NCBI GenBank assembly: GCA_945890485.1
Contig: CAMDCN010000009.1
Span: forward strand, 1-64,000
Length of the DNA stretch: 64,000 nucleotides
Direction: 5' to 3'
DNA from: Candidatus Sulfopaludibacter sp. SbA3
GTDB lineage: Bacteria > Acidobacteriota > Terriglobia > Bryobacterales > Bryobacteraceae
The notes beneath the pieces were generated by a model. That model was not told where the DNA came from, made no database searches, and saw only the letters and a program-made list of their open reading frames with translations. The position numbers and the translations under genes are program-made. This document shows positions 8,631-17,997 of this stretch, one piece after another. Position 1 is the first letter of the stretch, and each line of letters starts with the position of its first letter.

Positions 8631-9353
8631 CTACCAGTTCAGATACAGAGCGGTCTCGTAGTTATCGGTGTCGTAGTTCGAGCCCTTCGCCGTAGCGATC
8701 GGCTGTTCGGCGAGAATCACAAACGGACCCTTCGCCCCGGCCGGAACCACGTAGCTCATCTTGCCGTCGACGCCGGTCTTTCCCAAAACAACTTCTTTCC
8801 TCCCGGCCCACGAAACTGCGACAGCGCCACCCGCATAGGGCTTGCCCTGGAACAGTAAGGTCACCGTCACGCCCTTCTCCGTCCGCTGCGGAACCAACTC
8901 GTAAGCTAGCCCAACCGCCTTCGGCTCAAACTTCGCGTTGGCCGTCAGAGCGTACGCCACCGCCGTCCGCACGCCGCGAAACGCCTGCGTGGCCGTGGGG
9001 TTCTTGTCCCGGCCACCATCCACCAATCCCTTCGGCGTCCGGCTCCGAATCCCCCGGTCATGCGTAAATACCAGCCGATGCTGGCCCGCCTCCTTCGGCG
9101 TGTACTCCGCGTTCAGCCAAAGGCCGCTCTTTGCCGGCTTCAGTTCCGTTCGCGCGCCGGAAGGCGCGAGCGCGTAACCCTGCAGCCCCGGCAACAGCGG
9201 AGCCGATTCGCTAATCCCAAGCTCATGCCCAATGCCAAACTGCACCTGCACCGCGGTCCCCACGGTCAGAACCGGCGTCACCGGAGCGATCCAAGCAAAA
9301 TGCGCAGCCGCCGCACCAGCCAGAACCAGCGTCATCCCAATGGACTTCATCAT
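8631..9353 (-). CDS. nikK: DUF4198-type periplasmic protein, NikK-like
   Basis: 240 residues from ATG 9353 (or 238 from the adjacent ATG 9350). A signal peptide (MKSIGMTLVLAGAAAAHFAW) precedes a beta-rich DUF4198 protein: FAWIAPVTPVLTVG near the start, TPKEAGQHRLVFTHDRG in the middle, and a C-terminal segment FQGKPYAGGAVAVSW followed by VLGKTGVDGKMSYVVPAG. DUF4198 proteins recur next to nickel/cobalt ECF transporters and nickel outer-membrane receptors, and probably act in periplasmic metal handling. It lies three bases upstream of nikM and 20 bases after nikR. Confidence 0.82.
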   Translation of the reverse strand: MMKSIGMTLVLAGAAAAHFAWIAPVTPVLTVGTAVQVQFGIGHELGISESAPLLPGLQGYALAPSGARTELKPAKSGLWLNAEYTPKEAGQHRLVFTHDRGIRSRTPKGLVDGGRDKNPTATQAFRGVRTAVAYALTANAKFEPKAVGLAYELVPQRTEKGVTVTLLFQGKPYAGGAVAVSWAGRKEVVLGKTGVDGKMSYVVPAGAKGPFVILAEQPIATAKGSNYDTDNYETALYLNW

Positions 9354-9373
9354 TTGACCCGATCGTAGCACGT

Positions 9374-9811
9374 CTAGTGCTTTCGTATGCGCCCAACATC
9401 CGCCGTCGTAATCGCCAGTTGGCCATGCTGAATGCCCTTCACGGAAATCAACAAATCAGCCAGCTGCCGCACCTGCTTCGATTTCCCCCGTAAAATCAGC
9501 ACTTCCAAACAATTGTGATGGTCCAGATGAACATGCAACGTCGAGACCACCACCCCATGATGATCATGCTGCAGCGCCGTAATCTTATCCGTCAGGTTCC
9601 GCTGATGGTGATCGTAGACCAGCGTCAGACTGCCCACCACCTCCTTGTTCGGCGCCTCGGTCTCTTCATGTACCAGGCGATCGCGAATCAGATCGCGAAA
9701 CGCCTCTGATCGGTTCTGGTAACCCTTCTCCCCGATGTACTTGTCGAACGTCTCCAGCAGTTCGGCGTCAATCGCCACCCCTATCCGCGCAAGCTGACTC
9801 ATGCGTACCAT
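9374..9811 (-). CDS. nikR: Nickel-responsive transcriptional regulator NikR
   Basis: 145 residues from ATG 9811, preceded by a GGGGTGAC stretch; ATG 9802 would give 142. The N-terminus (MSQLARIGVAIDAELLETFDK, RSEAFRDLIRD) is a ribbon-helix-helix DNA-binding domain. The C-terminal ACT-like domain carries the square-planar nickel ligands: His82, His93 and His95 in HVH, and Cys101 in NCLEV, exactly spaced as His76/His87/His89/Cys95 of E. coli NikR. When loaded with nickel it should repress nickel uptake, presumably including its own downstream nikKMLQ genes. Only 37 bases separate it from the divergent gene at 9849; a NikR operator could not be recognised with confidence. Confidence 0.95.
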   Translation of the reverse strand: MVRMSQLARIGVAIDAELLETFDKYIGEKGYQNRSEAFRDLIRDRLVHEETEAPNKEVVGSLTLVYDHHQRNLTDKITALQHDHHGVVVSTLHVHLDHHNCLEVLILRGKSKQVRQLADLLISVKGIQHGQLAITTADVGRIRKH

Positions 9812-9848
9812 TTTGTCACCCCGCGGGCGATGAGAGAATAACCAGACG

Positions 9849-11216
9849 ATGATTGATCGCCGCTCCCTGCTCCTTTCTGCTTTGCCGCTGCTCGCCGCTC
9901 CCCCGCGCCGGCCCACCCCGCTCTCGCCGCAGGCAAAAACGGAGGATTGGCCGTCGTTCATGGGTCCGCGTCACAACGGCACGTCCCTCGAAACGAAGCT
10001 GAAACCACGCTTCCCGGCCTCCGGCCCCCCTCTGCTCTGGGAGATGCCGAAAGGCACCGGCTATAGCTCACCCGCCATCGTCGGCGACCGTCTCGTATTC
10101 CTCCACCGCCAAGGCCCCAACGAAGTCGTCGAATGCTTCCATCCCGAAACCGGCGAACGCCACTGGCAGCACACTTACCCCACCTCGTTTGAAGACCGCT
10201 ACGGCTATAACAATGGCCCCCGCTCCAGCCCCGTCATTGTCGGCGACCGCGTCTTCACCGTCGGCGCCGAAGGTAAAATGCACTGCCTGGAACTGGCCTC
10301 CGGAAAAGTCATCTGGAAGCGCGACCTCCTGCAGGAATACAAAGTGCCGCAGGACTTCTTCGGCGTCGCCTCCACGCCGCTCGCTTGGCAGGACCGGCTC
10401 ATCGTCAACGTCGGCGCCCCCGGCGGACCCACCGTCGTCGCCCTCGAACAGAAAACCGGCAAGCAGATCTGGGGGGCAGGGAAGGAGTGGGGTGCCAGCT
10501 ACGCCTCGCCCGTTCCCGCCACCATCCACGGCCAGCCCCGCGTCATGGTCTTTGCCGGTGGCGAAAGCCGCCCGCCCACCGGCGGCCTGCTGTGCCTCGA
10601 TCCACGCACCGGCGCCGTCGACTTCACCTACCCCTGGCGAAGCAAAAGCTACGAGTCGGTGAACGCCTCCTGTCCCGTCGTCATCGGCAATCAGGTCTTC
10701 ATCTCGGCCAGCTACAAGACCGGCGGAGCGATGCTCGAAATCACCCCGGACTTTAAGCCCAAGCTGCTCTGGACGACCCCCGAGTTTGGCCTCCACTTCA
10801 ATACGCCCATTCACCAGGACGGCTACCTCTACGGCTTCGACGGACGCAACGAACCGGATGCCTCGCTCGCCTGCATCGAAGTGAAAACCGGCAAGGTCGC
10901 CTGGCGGACCAACCCCGAGTGGATGGAAAAACTCACCTCAGGCGACAACAGCCGCGAGCAGTTAATGAGCACGTACCGCGGAAACCTGCTCCAGGTAGAC
11001 GGAAAATACCTCGCCCTCGGCGAACTCGGCCACCTGCTCTGGATGGAGCTGACCCCGAAAGGCTACAAGGAACTCTCCCGCGCCTGGCTCTTCGCCGCCC
11101 GGGAAACGTGGTCGCTTCCCGTTCTCTGCCGCGGCCTTCTGTATGTGGTCCAACACAGCCGCGACGTGCTCAAAAACACCCCGCCCCGGCTGCTCTGCTA
11201 CGACATGCGCGCCTAA
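9849..11216 (+). CDS. Secreted PQQ-like beta-propeller protein
   Basis: 455 residues with an arginine-containing N-terminus (IDRRSLLLSALPLLAAP), probably a signal peptide of twin-arginine type. Then WPSFMGPRHNGTS and repeated propeller blades: YSSPAIVGDRLVFLHRQG, ECFHPETGERHW, SSPVIVGDRVFTVGAEGKMHCLELASGKVIW, VVALEQKTGKQIWG. These are PQQ/BamB-type WD-like repeats, often structural and without cofactor. This subfamily is very common in Planctomycetes and Acidobacteria and of unknown role. It ends convergently with the glycoside hydrolase gene (4-base overlap). Confidence 0.85.
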   Translation: MIDRRSLLLSALPLLAAPPRRPTPLSPQAKTEDWPSFMGPRHNGTSLETKLKPRFPASGPPLLWEMPKGTGYSSPAIVGDRLVFLHRQGPNEVVECFHPETGERHWQHTYPTSFEDRYGYNNGPRSSPVIVGDRVFTVGAEGKMHCLELASGKVIWKRDLLQEYKVPQDFFGVASTPLAWQDRLIVNVGAPGGPTVVALEQKTGKQIWGAGKEWGASYASPVPATIHGQPRVMVFAGGESRPPTGGLLCLDPRTGAVDFTYPWRSKSYESVNASCPVVIGNQVFISASYKTGGAMLEITPDFKPKLLWTTPEFGLHFNTPIHQDGYLYGFDGRNEPDASLACIEVKTGKVAWRTNPEWMEKLTSGDNSREQLMSTYRGNLLQVDGKYLALGELGHLLWMELTPKGYKELSRAWLFAARETWSLPVLCRGLLYVVQHSRDVLKNTPPRLLCYDMRA

Positions 11217-12325
11217 GGGTTCAGTGTCGTCTTCCGGATAAACTCGACCTCTTCGGGCTTATACGGGGTTCCGTCGTTCCGGAAAACCTCGTGGAACCAC
11301 ACCGCCGGTTCGCGATCCACGTAAGGCAGCTTCCACGAATCCCACGGCAGGTGCGTCTGCGTCTTGCCCTGCACCAGTCCCCAATTAAACATCGCCACAC
11401 CCTCAGCCTTACCAATCGGCAGCGAACCCTCGAACGTGCTGCCATTGCCCCGGGCCATATACTCGGTGCAAAGGATCGGCCGTTTGAATCGGCGCAGCGA
11501 GTCGATGCGGGCCTTCAACTTCGACGGCGCCTCGTAGTTGTGAAAGGAAATCACGTCAGACTCCGTTAGCTGGATCTTCTCGATCGCCGTCAGCTTGTCG
11601 TCGGAGCTCCAGTCGCCCTTCCAAACGCCGCTTGTCAGCGGCTGCGAGGGCTTCTCATCACGCGCCCATTCAAAGGCAAGGGGTAGCAAACGCTCAACGT
11701 GCTTCAACTTATCGAGCGGCTCAACTTTCTTATAGCTCGAATCGTTCCAGTTGTCCGGCTCGTTCCAGATATCCCAAGCCAGAATCCTCTTGTCGCGCCG
11801 GAAAGCTCCAACCACCCCCCGGACATAGGCTTCCAGCTTATCGGTGTCCGAAACTTTGGCGAGAGAAACCGCGCCAGGGCTCTGCACCCAGCCGGAGTTG
11901 TGTATCCCTGGCTGCGGGGCCCGCTGGCGTCCAGACTGCGGAAACGGATCCCAACAGGAATCGAACAGCACAAACATCGGCTTAATCTTGTGCTTCTCCG
12001 CGATCTCCAACAAGGTATCAATCCGGCGCACGAACCCCTTGCGATCGTCTTCCCACAGCAAGTGGTGCAAGTAGATCCGCATCGTGTTCATCCCGATAGC
12101 CTGCGCCAGGGCGAACTCCTGAGCAATCTGGCCGGGATTGAAGCTCTCCCCCTGCCACATCTCAAGCTGATTAATGGCCGAGGCCGGAATGTAGTTGGCG
12201 CCTACCAGCCAAGGGTTCTTGGCATACCATTTCTTGGCTTTTTCTTCTCCCCACGGCTCCTTGGCCAGCAAGGAGGCAGCGGCGAGAGCCAGCAGCGCGG
12301 TCGTACGGAACAGAGAACGCATCAA
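11213..12325 (-). CDS. Secreted GH5-like (cellulase-family) glycoside hydrolase
   Basis: 370 residues. Signal peptide MMRSLFRTTALLALAAASLLA. A (beta/alpha)8 barrel of clan GH-A is indicated by NTMRIYLHHLLWEDD, KIKPMFVLFDSCWDP, the acid/base motif LAWDIWNEPDNW (Glu189), HNYEAP, and the nucleophile strand RPILCTEYMARGNG (Glu288). It probably cleaves a beta-linked plant or microbial polysaccharide; the exact specificity is not visible. It neighbours a sulfatase on the same strand, 30 bases away, which is compatible with joint use of decorated polysaccharides, though that is only inference. Confidence 0.85.
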   Translation of the reverse strand: MMRSLFRTTALLALAAASLLAKEPWGEEKAKKWYAKNPWLVGANYIPASAINQLEMWQGESFNPGQIAQEFALAQAIGMNTMRIYLHHLLWEDDRKGFVRRIDTLLEIAEKHKIKPMFVLFDSCWDPFPQSGRQRAPQPGIHNSGWVQSPGAVSLAKVSDTDKLEAYVRGVVGAFRRDKRILAWDIWNEPDNWNDSSYKKVEPLDKLKHVERLLPLAFEWARDEKPSQPLTSGVWKGDWSSDDKLTAIEKIQLTESDVISFHNYEAPSKLKARIDSLRRFKRPILCTEYMARGNGSTFEGSLPIGKAEGVAMFNWGLVQGKTQTHLPWDSWKLPYVDREPAVWFHEVFRNDGTPYKPEEVEFIRKTTLNP

Positions 12326-12355
12326 CCAGATTGTACGAACTACAGCAGGCGTTCG

Positions 12356-13717
12356 TCACGCCCGTGCCGCACGCCACCCTAGCGCGAACTGCGCCCGAAG
12401 CTTCGCGGCCACCGGCGAATTGATCTGGTTCGTAAACTCACCCGGGTCCGTTTGATGGTCATACACCTCTTCGCCGCCGCCTTCGCCCTCCCAGACGTTG
12501 TAGCGATAGCGTGCCGTCCGCATCGAACGGCCAACGATCTTGCCCTCGAATTGAACCTGCGTGAATGCCGCTTTCTTGAAGGCGCGTTTGGGTTGCCGGA
12601 GAACCCGGACCATACTCTGCCCTTCCAACTCCCTCGGCGGCGTCTTCCCCGCCAGTTCAGCCAGCGTCGGATACACGTCGACAAACTCGGTCAACGCCGC
12701 GGTGCCCTGTCCATTGCCAGCTTGGCCCGGCACCGACAAAATAAACGGCACCCGTGCGCAGGGCTCAAACAGATTAAACTTCTGCCAGTGCGTGTGCTCG
12801 CCCAGGCTCCAGCCGTGGTCACCCATGAAAGCAATGATGGTGTTGTCGCGCAGCCCCAACCGGTCCAGCGCGCCAAGCACCCGGCCAATCTGCTCGTCCA
12901 TGTACGACGTTGAAGCGTAGTAAGCCCGGCGCGCCTCCCGCTGATGCGCCTCCGGCATCTGCATGTGGTTCCACAAGTGGGGGCGCACGCCAAGATGAGC
13001 CCGCGGGATGTCGTCATGGTCGCCGGGCCGGTTCTCGGCCAGGGTCACCGAGCCGCTGGGATAGAGATCGAAGAACCGCGACGGCGCCACCCACGGCAGA
13101 TGCGGCCGCAACATCCCCACCCCCAGAAAGAACGGCTCCCCGCGATGCTTCTCAAGCAGCGCAATCGCCGCATCCGCCGCATTCGTATCCGCTTGGCCCT
13201 TATCGGTAACGGTCTGAATCGGCGGCATCCGCATCTCGAACTTCTTCCCCGGGCTCTTGTTCTCCAACCCCGGCGGCGAAAACGAATGATGCCACGAGAT
13301 ATCATCCTGAAACCGGTTCGTACCCACCTCGTTCGGCACGTTCATATGGAACATCTTGCCTACCCGGCCAGCAAAGTACCCGTTATTCTTGAACAATTGC
13401 GGCAGCGTCACCGCATCGGGCCGGTGCTCACGAAAGTCGATGTTATTCCCCAGCACCTTGGTCGTATCCGGCCGCAGTCCCGTGAGCAGCGAAGCCCGGC
13501 TCGGACCACAAAGCGGGAACTGGCAGTACATCCGGTCAAACCGTACGCCGCGGGCCGCCAGCGCGTCGATATGCGGCGTCTTCACCAGCGGATGGCCATA
13601 GCAGCCCAGCGAAACGTTCAGGTCGTCGGCCATCAGAAAGAGAACGTTCTTCGGCTTCTGTGCCGCGCTGCAAAACGAACCCAATGAGGCGCCGAGTAAT
13701 GTGCGGCGAGTGATCAT
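12356..13717 (-). CDS. Sulfatase (type I, formylglycine-dependent; iduronate-2-sulfatase-like)
   Basis: 453 residues. RRTLLGASLGSFCSA is a twin-arginine-like leader. The metal site opens with NVLFLMADDLNVSLGCYG (Asp31, Asp32); the formylglycine motif is C70-G-P-S-R in FPLCGPSRASLLTGL, so it needs a formylglycine-generating enzyme, not seen in this window. Further down FMGDHGWSLGEHTHWQKF supplies metal- and sulfate-binding residues, as in iduronate-2-sulfatase-like enzymes. It would remove sulfate esters from carbohydrates outside the cytoplasm. Normal family length. Confidence 0.92.
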   Translation of the reverse strand: MITRRTLLGASLGSFCSAAQKPKNVLFLMADDLNVSLGCYGHPLVKTPHIDALAARGVRFDRMYCQFPLCGPSRASLLTGLRPDTTKVLGNNIDFREHRPDAVTLPQLFKNNGYFAGRVGKMFHMNVPNEVGTNRFQDDISWHHSFSPPGLENKSPGKKFEMRMPPIQTVTDKGQADTNAADAAIALLEKHRGEPFFLGVGMLRPHLPWVAPSRFFDLYPSGSVTLAENRPGDHDDIPRAHLGVRPHLWNHMQMPEAHQREARRAYYASTSYMDEQIGRVLGALDRLGLRDNTIIAFMGDHGWSLGEHTHWQKFNLFEPCARVPFILSVPGQAGNGQGTAALTEFVDVYPTLAELAGKTPPRELEGQSMVRVLRQPKRAFKKAAFTQVQFEGKIVGRSMRTARYRYNVWEGEGGGEEVYDHQTDPGEFTNQINSPVAAKLRAQFALGWRAARA

Positions 13718-13738
13718 CTGGGAACGATATCATGGTGT

Positions 13739-14479
13739 ATGGTTCCGGCAACGCGGCGATTGTACTGGGCAGATGACCATTGCTACGAGGCCACCGCGAA
13801 GATTCTGGCCGTGCGCGAAGATGCCATCGCTCTCGACCAAACCTGCTTCTACCCCGGCGGAGGCGGTCAACCCTGCGACCACGGAACGCTCACCCTTCCG
13901 AGCGGCGCCGTCTTGCCGGTCACCCTCGTCCAGCCCGATGCCGAACGAGTCTTCTGGCACATCGTGGCCCACCCGGAACTCACCCCCGGCCTCACAGTCA
14001 CCCTCCGCTTGGACGCCGCCCGTCGCCAAGCCCTGGCCCGCTACCACACCGTGCTCCACGTGCTCAACACCATCGCCCTGCGCGACTACAGCGCCTGGAT
14101 CACCGGAGCCCAGATCGACGTCGCCTACTCCCGCATCGACTTCAAGTGGGAAGGATTCACCCCAGCCGTCTGCCCCGAACTGGAATCCAAAGTCAACGCC
14201 GTACTTGCAGGGGCCCATCCCCTCCACGCCCGCTATCTTCCCGAGGCCGAGTTCCATGCCCGCCCCGATCTTCTCCGGACCCTCGAAGTCTCGCCCCCCG
14301 TCATCGACGGCCACGTCCGCGTAGTCGCCATCGAATCCTTCGACGAACAAGCCTGCGGCGGAACCCACGTGCCGACCACCGCCGATGTAGGCCGCTTCAC
14401 CATCTACAAAACCGAGAACAAGGGCCGGATCAACAAGCGCTTGTATGTGCGCCTCGATGATACCCTTGAAAGACCATGA
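13739..14479 (+). CDS. Alanyl-tRNA editing protein AlaX-like
   Basis: 246 residues, homologous to the editing and C-Ala-like part of alanyl-tRNA synthetase. FYPGGGGQPCDHG marks the N-terminal barrel; the zinc/editing site is H103xxxH107 (RYHTVLHVL) plus C206xxxH210 (ACGGTHV). AlaX proteins hydrolyse Ser- or Gly-tRNA(Ala) in trans. The size and GGGGQ motif fit the AlaX-M/L group. It overlaps the DUF2237 gene by four bases (ATGA), so the pair is translationally coupled. Confidence 0.92.
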   Translation: MVPATRRLYWADDHCYEATAKILAVREDAIALDQTCFYPGGGGQPCDHGTLTLPSGAVLPVTLVQPDAERVFWHIVAHPELTPGLTVTLRLDAARRQALARYHTVLHVLNTIALRDYSAWITGAQIDVAYSRIDFKWEGFTPAVCPELESKVNAVLAGAHPLHARYLPEAEFHARPDLLRTLEVSPPVIDGHVRVVAIESFDEQACGGTHVPTTADVGRFTIYKTENKGRINKRLYVRLDDTLERP

Positions 14480-14838
14480 CAAAGAACGTGCTGGGAACTG
14501 CCCTCCAGACCTGCTGTACCGATCCGCTGACCGGCTTTTATCGCGATGGAAAGTGCAACACGGGTCCTGATGACGTCGGTAAGCATACGGTTTGCGCCAT
14601 TGTGACCGAAGAGTTCCTGCAGCATCAGGTAGCCATCGGCAACGACCTCGTCACCCCGCGCCCAGAGTACGGCTTCCCCGGCCTCAAGCCCGGCGACGGT
14701 TGGTGCGTGTGCGTCGAGCGCTGGAAGCAGTCCTACGAAGCGGGCATCATCTCGAAGGTGCGTCTTGAAGCCACGCATGAGAATGCGCTCGAAGTAGTCA
14801 CTCTCGAAATGCTGCTAAAGGGAACCCGCCTGAACTAA
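14476..14838 (+). CDS. DUF2237 family protein
   Basis: 120 residues. The family pattern NVLGTALQTCCTDPLTGFYRDGKC, then GKHTVCAIVTEEFLQ and GDGWCVCVERW, is clear. Five conserved cysteines in CC, C and CVC positions suggest metal or thiol chemistry, but the function is unknown. It is coupled to alaX by an ATGA overlap. The last 24 bases overlap the end of the convergent GT9-like gene. Confidence 0.9.
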   Translation: MTKNVLGTALQTCCTDPLTGFYRDGKCNTGPDDVGKHTVCAIVTEEFLQHQVAIGNDLVTPRPEYGFPGLKPGDGWCVCVERWKQSYEAGIISKVRLEATHENALEVVTLEMLLKGTRLN

Positions 14839-15945
14839 GGCGGCGCGGCTCGCCGGAGCCCACGGGCGCCAGCGCTCAAGAAATTTGCGATTTGGCGCCC
14901 CGGCAAACACCGTAATCTGCCGCACCCCACAAGCTGCGGCAACATGCTGACCGGCGCTGTCATAGCCAATGTACAGGCGGCTCGCGCGGATGGCCTCCGC
15001 AAAGGGCGCAAACGAGCCCTGCCACGTGTAGAGCGGCCCCCGGCAGCTCTGTTCCAGCGCTTCGACGCGCGCGGTCTCCTCGCCGCCGCCCCCTTTATCA
15101 ATCAGCACCGAATGCCCCTGGTCCAGCAGGCCCTGCACCAGTCGCTGCTCAAAGTCTCCTCCCACCCGCTTCGCCGGATTCTCGCCGACACCCAGCGACA
15201 ACGTAACGTCCGTCCGGGGCACCCAGTTCGTCTCAACGGGAGCGATAAAGGGCTTGGTCTCGCAACTCAGCGTCTCCTTCAGGAATGCGCAAGCCAGCGC
15301 CGCAATCGGCTCCGTCGATTCCGGCCGGTAGCTCCGCGAGGGAAAGAACAGGTACCGCTCCGGCGGGCCAAACGGCAGTAGCCCAAGTTGCGAAAGCCGG
15401 CTATCCGCGTCGAAAACCAGTGTCCCCGGCCGATCCAGTTGCGCCGCCAATTCCAGCCCAACCGATACCCGATCCCGCAACAGCGCCGTCCGTCCATACC
15501 GCAGTGGCAGGTGCGCCGCCCGCTCTTCAAACAACTCGTGGTTCTTCAGGTTCCCAGCAAACAGCAGCTCCGCATCGGGATAAACCGCCGCGGCAGCCGC
15601 CAGAAACGGGCTCACCACCGCCACATCCGCCCCCAGCGTCACCCGCGAGAGCACCACGACCCGTCGAGGCTTCTCCGTCGGCAAGCCGAGCGCCCGGTGG
15701 CGCCGCAGCAAGGTGTCAGCCTTCAACTCCGGCGCGACGCGCTCCAACAGCCGCGCGAACGTGTCGAGGTACGCCTCCGCCAGCCGCGGATCAAACGAAT
15801 CCGACAGCGGCTCAATCAGATCGCGGAACAGCGCCCGCGTTCCCTGCTCGGATTCGGCCTCACCCGCTAAGCAATCCAGCACTGCGTCCGGGACCCGCTG
15901 GCCCCGGACGCAGTACGCAAAAGCCTCAAGCGGAGTACTTGCCAA
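14815..15945 (-). CDS. GT9-like glycosyltransferase (heptosyltransferase-type)
   Basis: 376 residues from a TTG start at 15945 that overlaps the mtnP 3' end by 20 bases. A first Rossmann-like half includes [38 protein letters not shown]; the second half has [27 protein letters not shown], corresponding to the D-S-x-x-x-H-x-A-A motif of ADP-heptose/LPS heptosyltransferases (GT9). It might act on a surface glycan, but the N-terminal ~90 residues are unusual and the donor sugar is unknown. Last gene of a seven-gene minus-strand run. Confidence 0.7.
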   Translation of the reverse strand: MASTPLEAFAYCVRGQRVPDAVLDCLAGEAESEQGTRALFRDLIEPLSDSFDPRLAEAYLDTFARLLERVAPELKADTLLRRHRALGLPTEKPRRVVVLSRVTLGADVAVVSPFLAAAAAVYPDAELLFAGNLKNHELFEERAAHLPLRYGRTALLRDRVSVGLELAAQLDRPGTLVFDADSRLSQLGLLPFGPPERYLFFPSRSYRPESTEPIAALACAFLKETLSCETKPFIAPVETNWVPRTDVTLSLGVGENPAKRVGGDFEQRLVQGLLDQGHSVLIDKGGGGEETARVEALEQSCRGPLYTWQGSFAPFAEAIRASRLYIGYDSAGQHVAAACGVRQITVFAGAPNRKFLERWRPWAPASRAALVQAGSL

Positions 15946-16786
15946 CGAGCAGCTCCAGCTTCTTCTTGGTGGCCTCCGGCCACACGCTGCGATCCGTAAT
16001 AATGGCGTTCTTCAGCGCCGAATGGCACTTGCAGGTGATCTCGGCTGGCATTGCGGAAACGGCCTCGGCCACCAACTTCGCCGCATTGTCCGCGTTCTGA
16101 TGCAGCACCTTGATGATGTCGTCGACCGTCACCGCATCGTGCTCATCGTGCCAGCAATCATAGTCGGTGACCATGGCGACCGTCGTGTAGCAGATCTCCG
16201 CCTCACGCGCGAGCTTCGCTTCCTGCAGGTTCGTCATCCCGATCACGTCCATACCCCAGGACCGGTAAACGTTGCTCTCCGCCTTGGTCGAAAACGCCGG
16301 ACCCTCCATGCAAAGGTACGTGCCGCCCAGCTTAGCCGTAATCCCGGCCCGCTCCGCCGCCCCATGCACCACCTTCGCCAGCTCCCCGCAAATCGGATCG
16401 CCAAACGAGATATGAGCGACAATCCCTTCGCCAAAAAACGTCGAGATCCGGCCCCGCGTCCGATCAAAAAACTGATCCGGAATCACGAACTCCGTCGGAT
16501 GATGCTCATGCTTCATCGACCCCACCGCGCTCAACGAAATGATGTGATCCACCCCGAGCATCTTCATCCCGAAGATATTCGCGCGATAGTTCAATTCCGA
16601 AGGCGTCAGCCGATGTCCCCGGCCGTGCCGCGGCAGAAACGCCACATCGCGCCCGCCCAGTTTGCCGACGATGTAGGCGTCCGAAGGATCGCCAAACGGC
16701 GTCTCCAACTTAACTTCCTGCTTCTCCGTGAAGCCGGGCATATTGTAGAGCCCGCTTCCTCCAATGATTCCGATCTGTGCTCGCAA
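15926..16786 (-). CDS. mtnP: S-methyl-5'-thioadenosine phosphorylase
   Basis: 286 residues from TTG 16786, chosen because GGGAG lies five bases upstream and the protein then begins [19 protein letters not shown], the family start; a longer frame overlaps the upstream gene. Phosphate-binding [37 protein letters not shown] and [25 protein letters not shown] identify an MTAP/PNP-II enzyme that splits methylthioadenosine to adenine and 5-methylthioribose-1-phosphate in methionine salvage. The TDYDCWHD segment supports MTA over purine-nucleoside specificity. It follows the oxidoreductase gene by 13 bases. Confidence 0.93.
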   Translation of the reverse strand: MRAQIGIIGGSGLYNMPGFTEKQEVKLETPFGDPSDAYIVGKLGGRDVAFLPRHGRGHRLTPSELNYRANIFGMKMLGVDHIISLSAVGSMKHEHHPTEFVIPDQFFDRTRGRISTFFGEGIVAHISFGDPICGELAKVVHGAAERAGITAKLGGTYLCMEGPAFSTKAESNVYRSWGMDVIGMTNLQEAKLAREAEICYTTVAMVTDYDCWHDEHDAVTVDDIIKVLHQNADNAAKLVAEAVSAMPAEITCKCHSALKNAIITDRSVWPEATKKKLELLVGKYSA

Positions 16787-16799
16787 GGATGCTCCCGAA

Positions 16800-17990
16800 T
16801 TAAACGATTTCTTCTTTGATTGGATCCCACCGCAGCGTCCGGCCCTGCCGGTAGCTTTCCACCGCCATCCGGCAAGCGATCGAAATACGGAAGCCAAGCT
16901 CCACCGGGCAAGCCGGCTCGGCCACGCCGCGCACGGCGTCGAAGAAGTTCAGCATGTGCGCATTCGGCGTGGTCTTCGTCAGACCCATCATCTCTTTACC
17001 CTGCGGCCGGTTCACCTTCTCCGGCAGGTAGCGGATCTGCTGCCCGCGCCGAATGGTGCCGTCGGTACCCATCACGTCTTCCGCGAAACCCCGCTGGCCG
17101 TTCCCGAATCCGGAAATCCAGCTAAACAGGATGTCCTCCGGATGCTCCATCGTCACGCTCATCGTATCCGGCACTTCGCGTCCATCTTTCCAAAGGTAAA
17201 CGCCGCCGGTCATCGTCACGGCCTTCGGAATCTGCAGGTTCATCACCTTGTACCAGATCGAAAGCTGATGGCACATGTTCTCGTAAACGTTGCCGCCCGA
17301 ATAGTCCCAGTAAAAGCGCCAGTTCACATAGCGGTTGGCGTCGAAATCGCGCTTCGGCCCTTCACCCTGGAACTGGTTCCACAGGATGTTCTCCGGCGTC
17401 ATATCCGGGTAAACCGGCCGCGACCACTGCGGTTTCCCGTGCGGCGTGTTCCGGAACATATCCGCGGCAATCATCGTGATCTTGCCGAGCGAATTCTGCG
17501 ATAGCCACGTCTTGGCGTCTTCCACCATGCCGGTCGAAACATGCTGATGGCCCACCGTCACCGCCAGCTTCTTATGCTTCTGATGCGCGGCCCGCATGCG
17601 CTTGGCATGGTCGACGGTAAACGCCATCGTCTTCTCTTGGTAGACGTGCTTCCCGGCGTCGAGCGAAGCCGTGAAGTGCTCGCAGTGCAAATGCTGCGGC
17701 GTCGCGATCAGCACCGCGTCGACGTTCTTATCCTCGAGAAGATACCGGTAGTCCAGATACGTCTTCGCCGTCGGAACCAGCTTCTTTCCCGCTTCAAGAC
17801 GCGCCGTATAGATGTCCGCGAACGCAGTCATCTCCACATTCGGAGCCGCCATTGCCGCATGGACAATCTCCATGCCTCGCGCGCCGGCGCCGATGATGCC
17901 GACCCGCACACGATCATTCGCGCCAAGTACGGATACGCCGCTAGCGAGTCCGGTGGCTACTTTGCTAAGAAAATTACGTCGGGAATCCAT
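16800..17990 (-). CDS. Gfo/Idh/MocA family oxidoreductase with Tat-type leader
   Basis: 396 residues. The N-terminus [18 protein letters not shown] is a twin-arginine-like signal. The NAD(P)-binding Rossmann motif follows ([20 protein letters not shown]), then [35 protein letters not shown], where the EK motif holds the catalytic lysine. The C-terminal alpha/beta domain contains [19 protein letters not shown]. Exported Gfo/Idh/MocA proteins are abundant in Acidobacteria and Planctomycetes and act on sugars or glycosides; the substrate is unknown. Ten bases separate it from aroE-like gene and mtnP on either side, suggesting one transcript. Confidence 0.9.
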   Translation of the reverse strand: MDSRRNFLSKVATGLASGVSVLGANDRVRVGIIGAGARGMEIVHAAMAAPNVEMTAFADIYTARLEAGKKLVPTAKTYLDYRYLLEDKNVDAVLIATPQHLHCEHFTASLDAGKHVYQEKTMAFTVDHAKRMRAAHQKHKKLAVTVGHQHVSTGMVEDAKTWLSQNSLGKITMIAADMFRNTPHGKPQWSRPVYPDMTPENILWNQFQGEGPKRDFDANRYVNWRFYWDYSGGNVYENMCHQLSIWYKVMNLQIPKAVTMTGGVYLWKDGREVPDTMSVTMEHPEDILFSWISGFGNGQRGFAEDVMGTDGTIRRGQQIRYLPEKVNRPQGKEMMGLTKTTPNAHMLNFFDAVRGVAEPACPVELGFRISIACRMAVESYRQGRTLRWDPIKEEIV

Positions 17991-17997
17991 AACAACC

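Noticed and set aside
9812-9848. NikR operator between nikR and the divergent gene
   Set aside because: Only a loose CTCAT/ATGAG dyad is seen (9798-9834), too far apart and too short to call.
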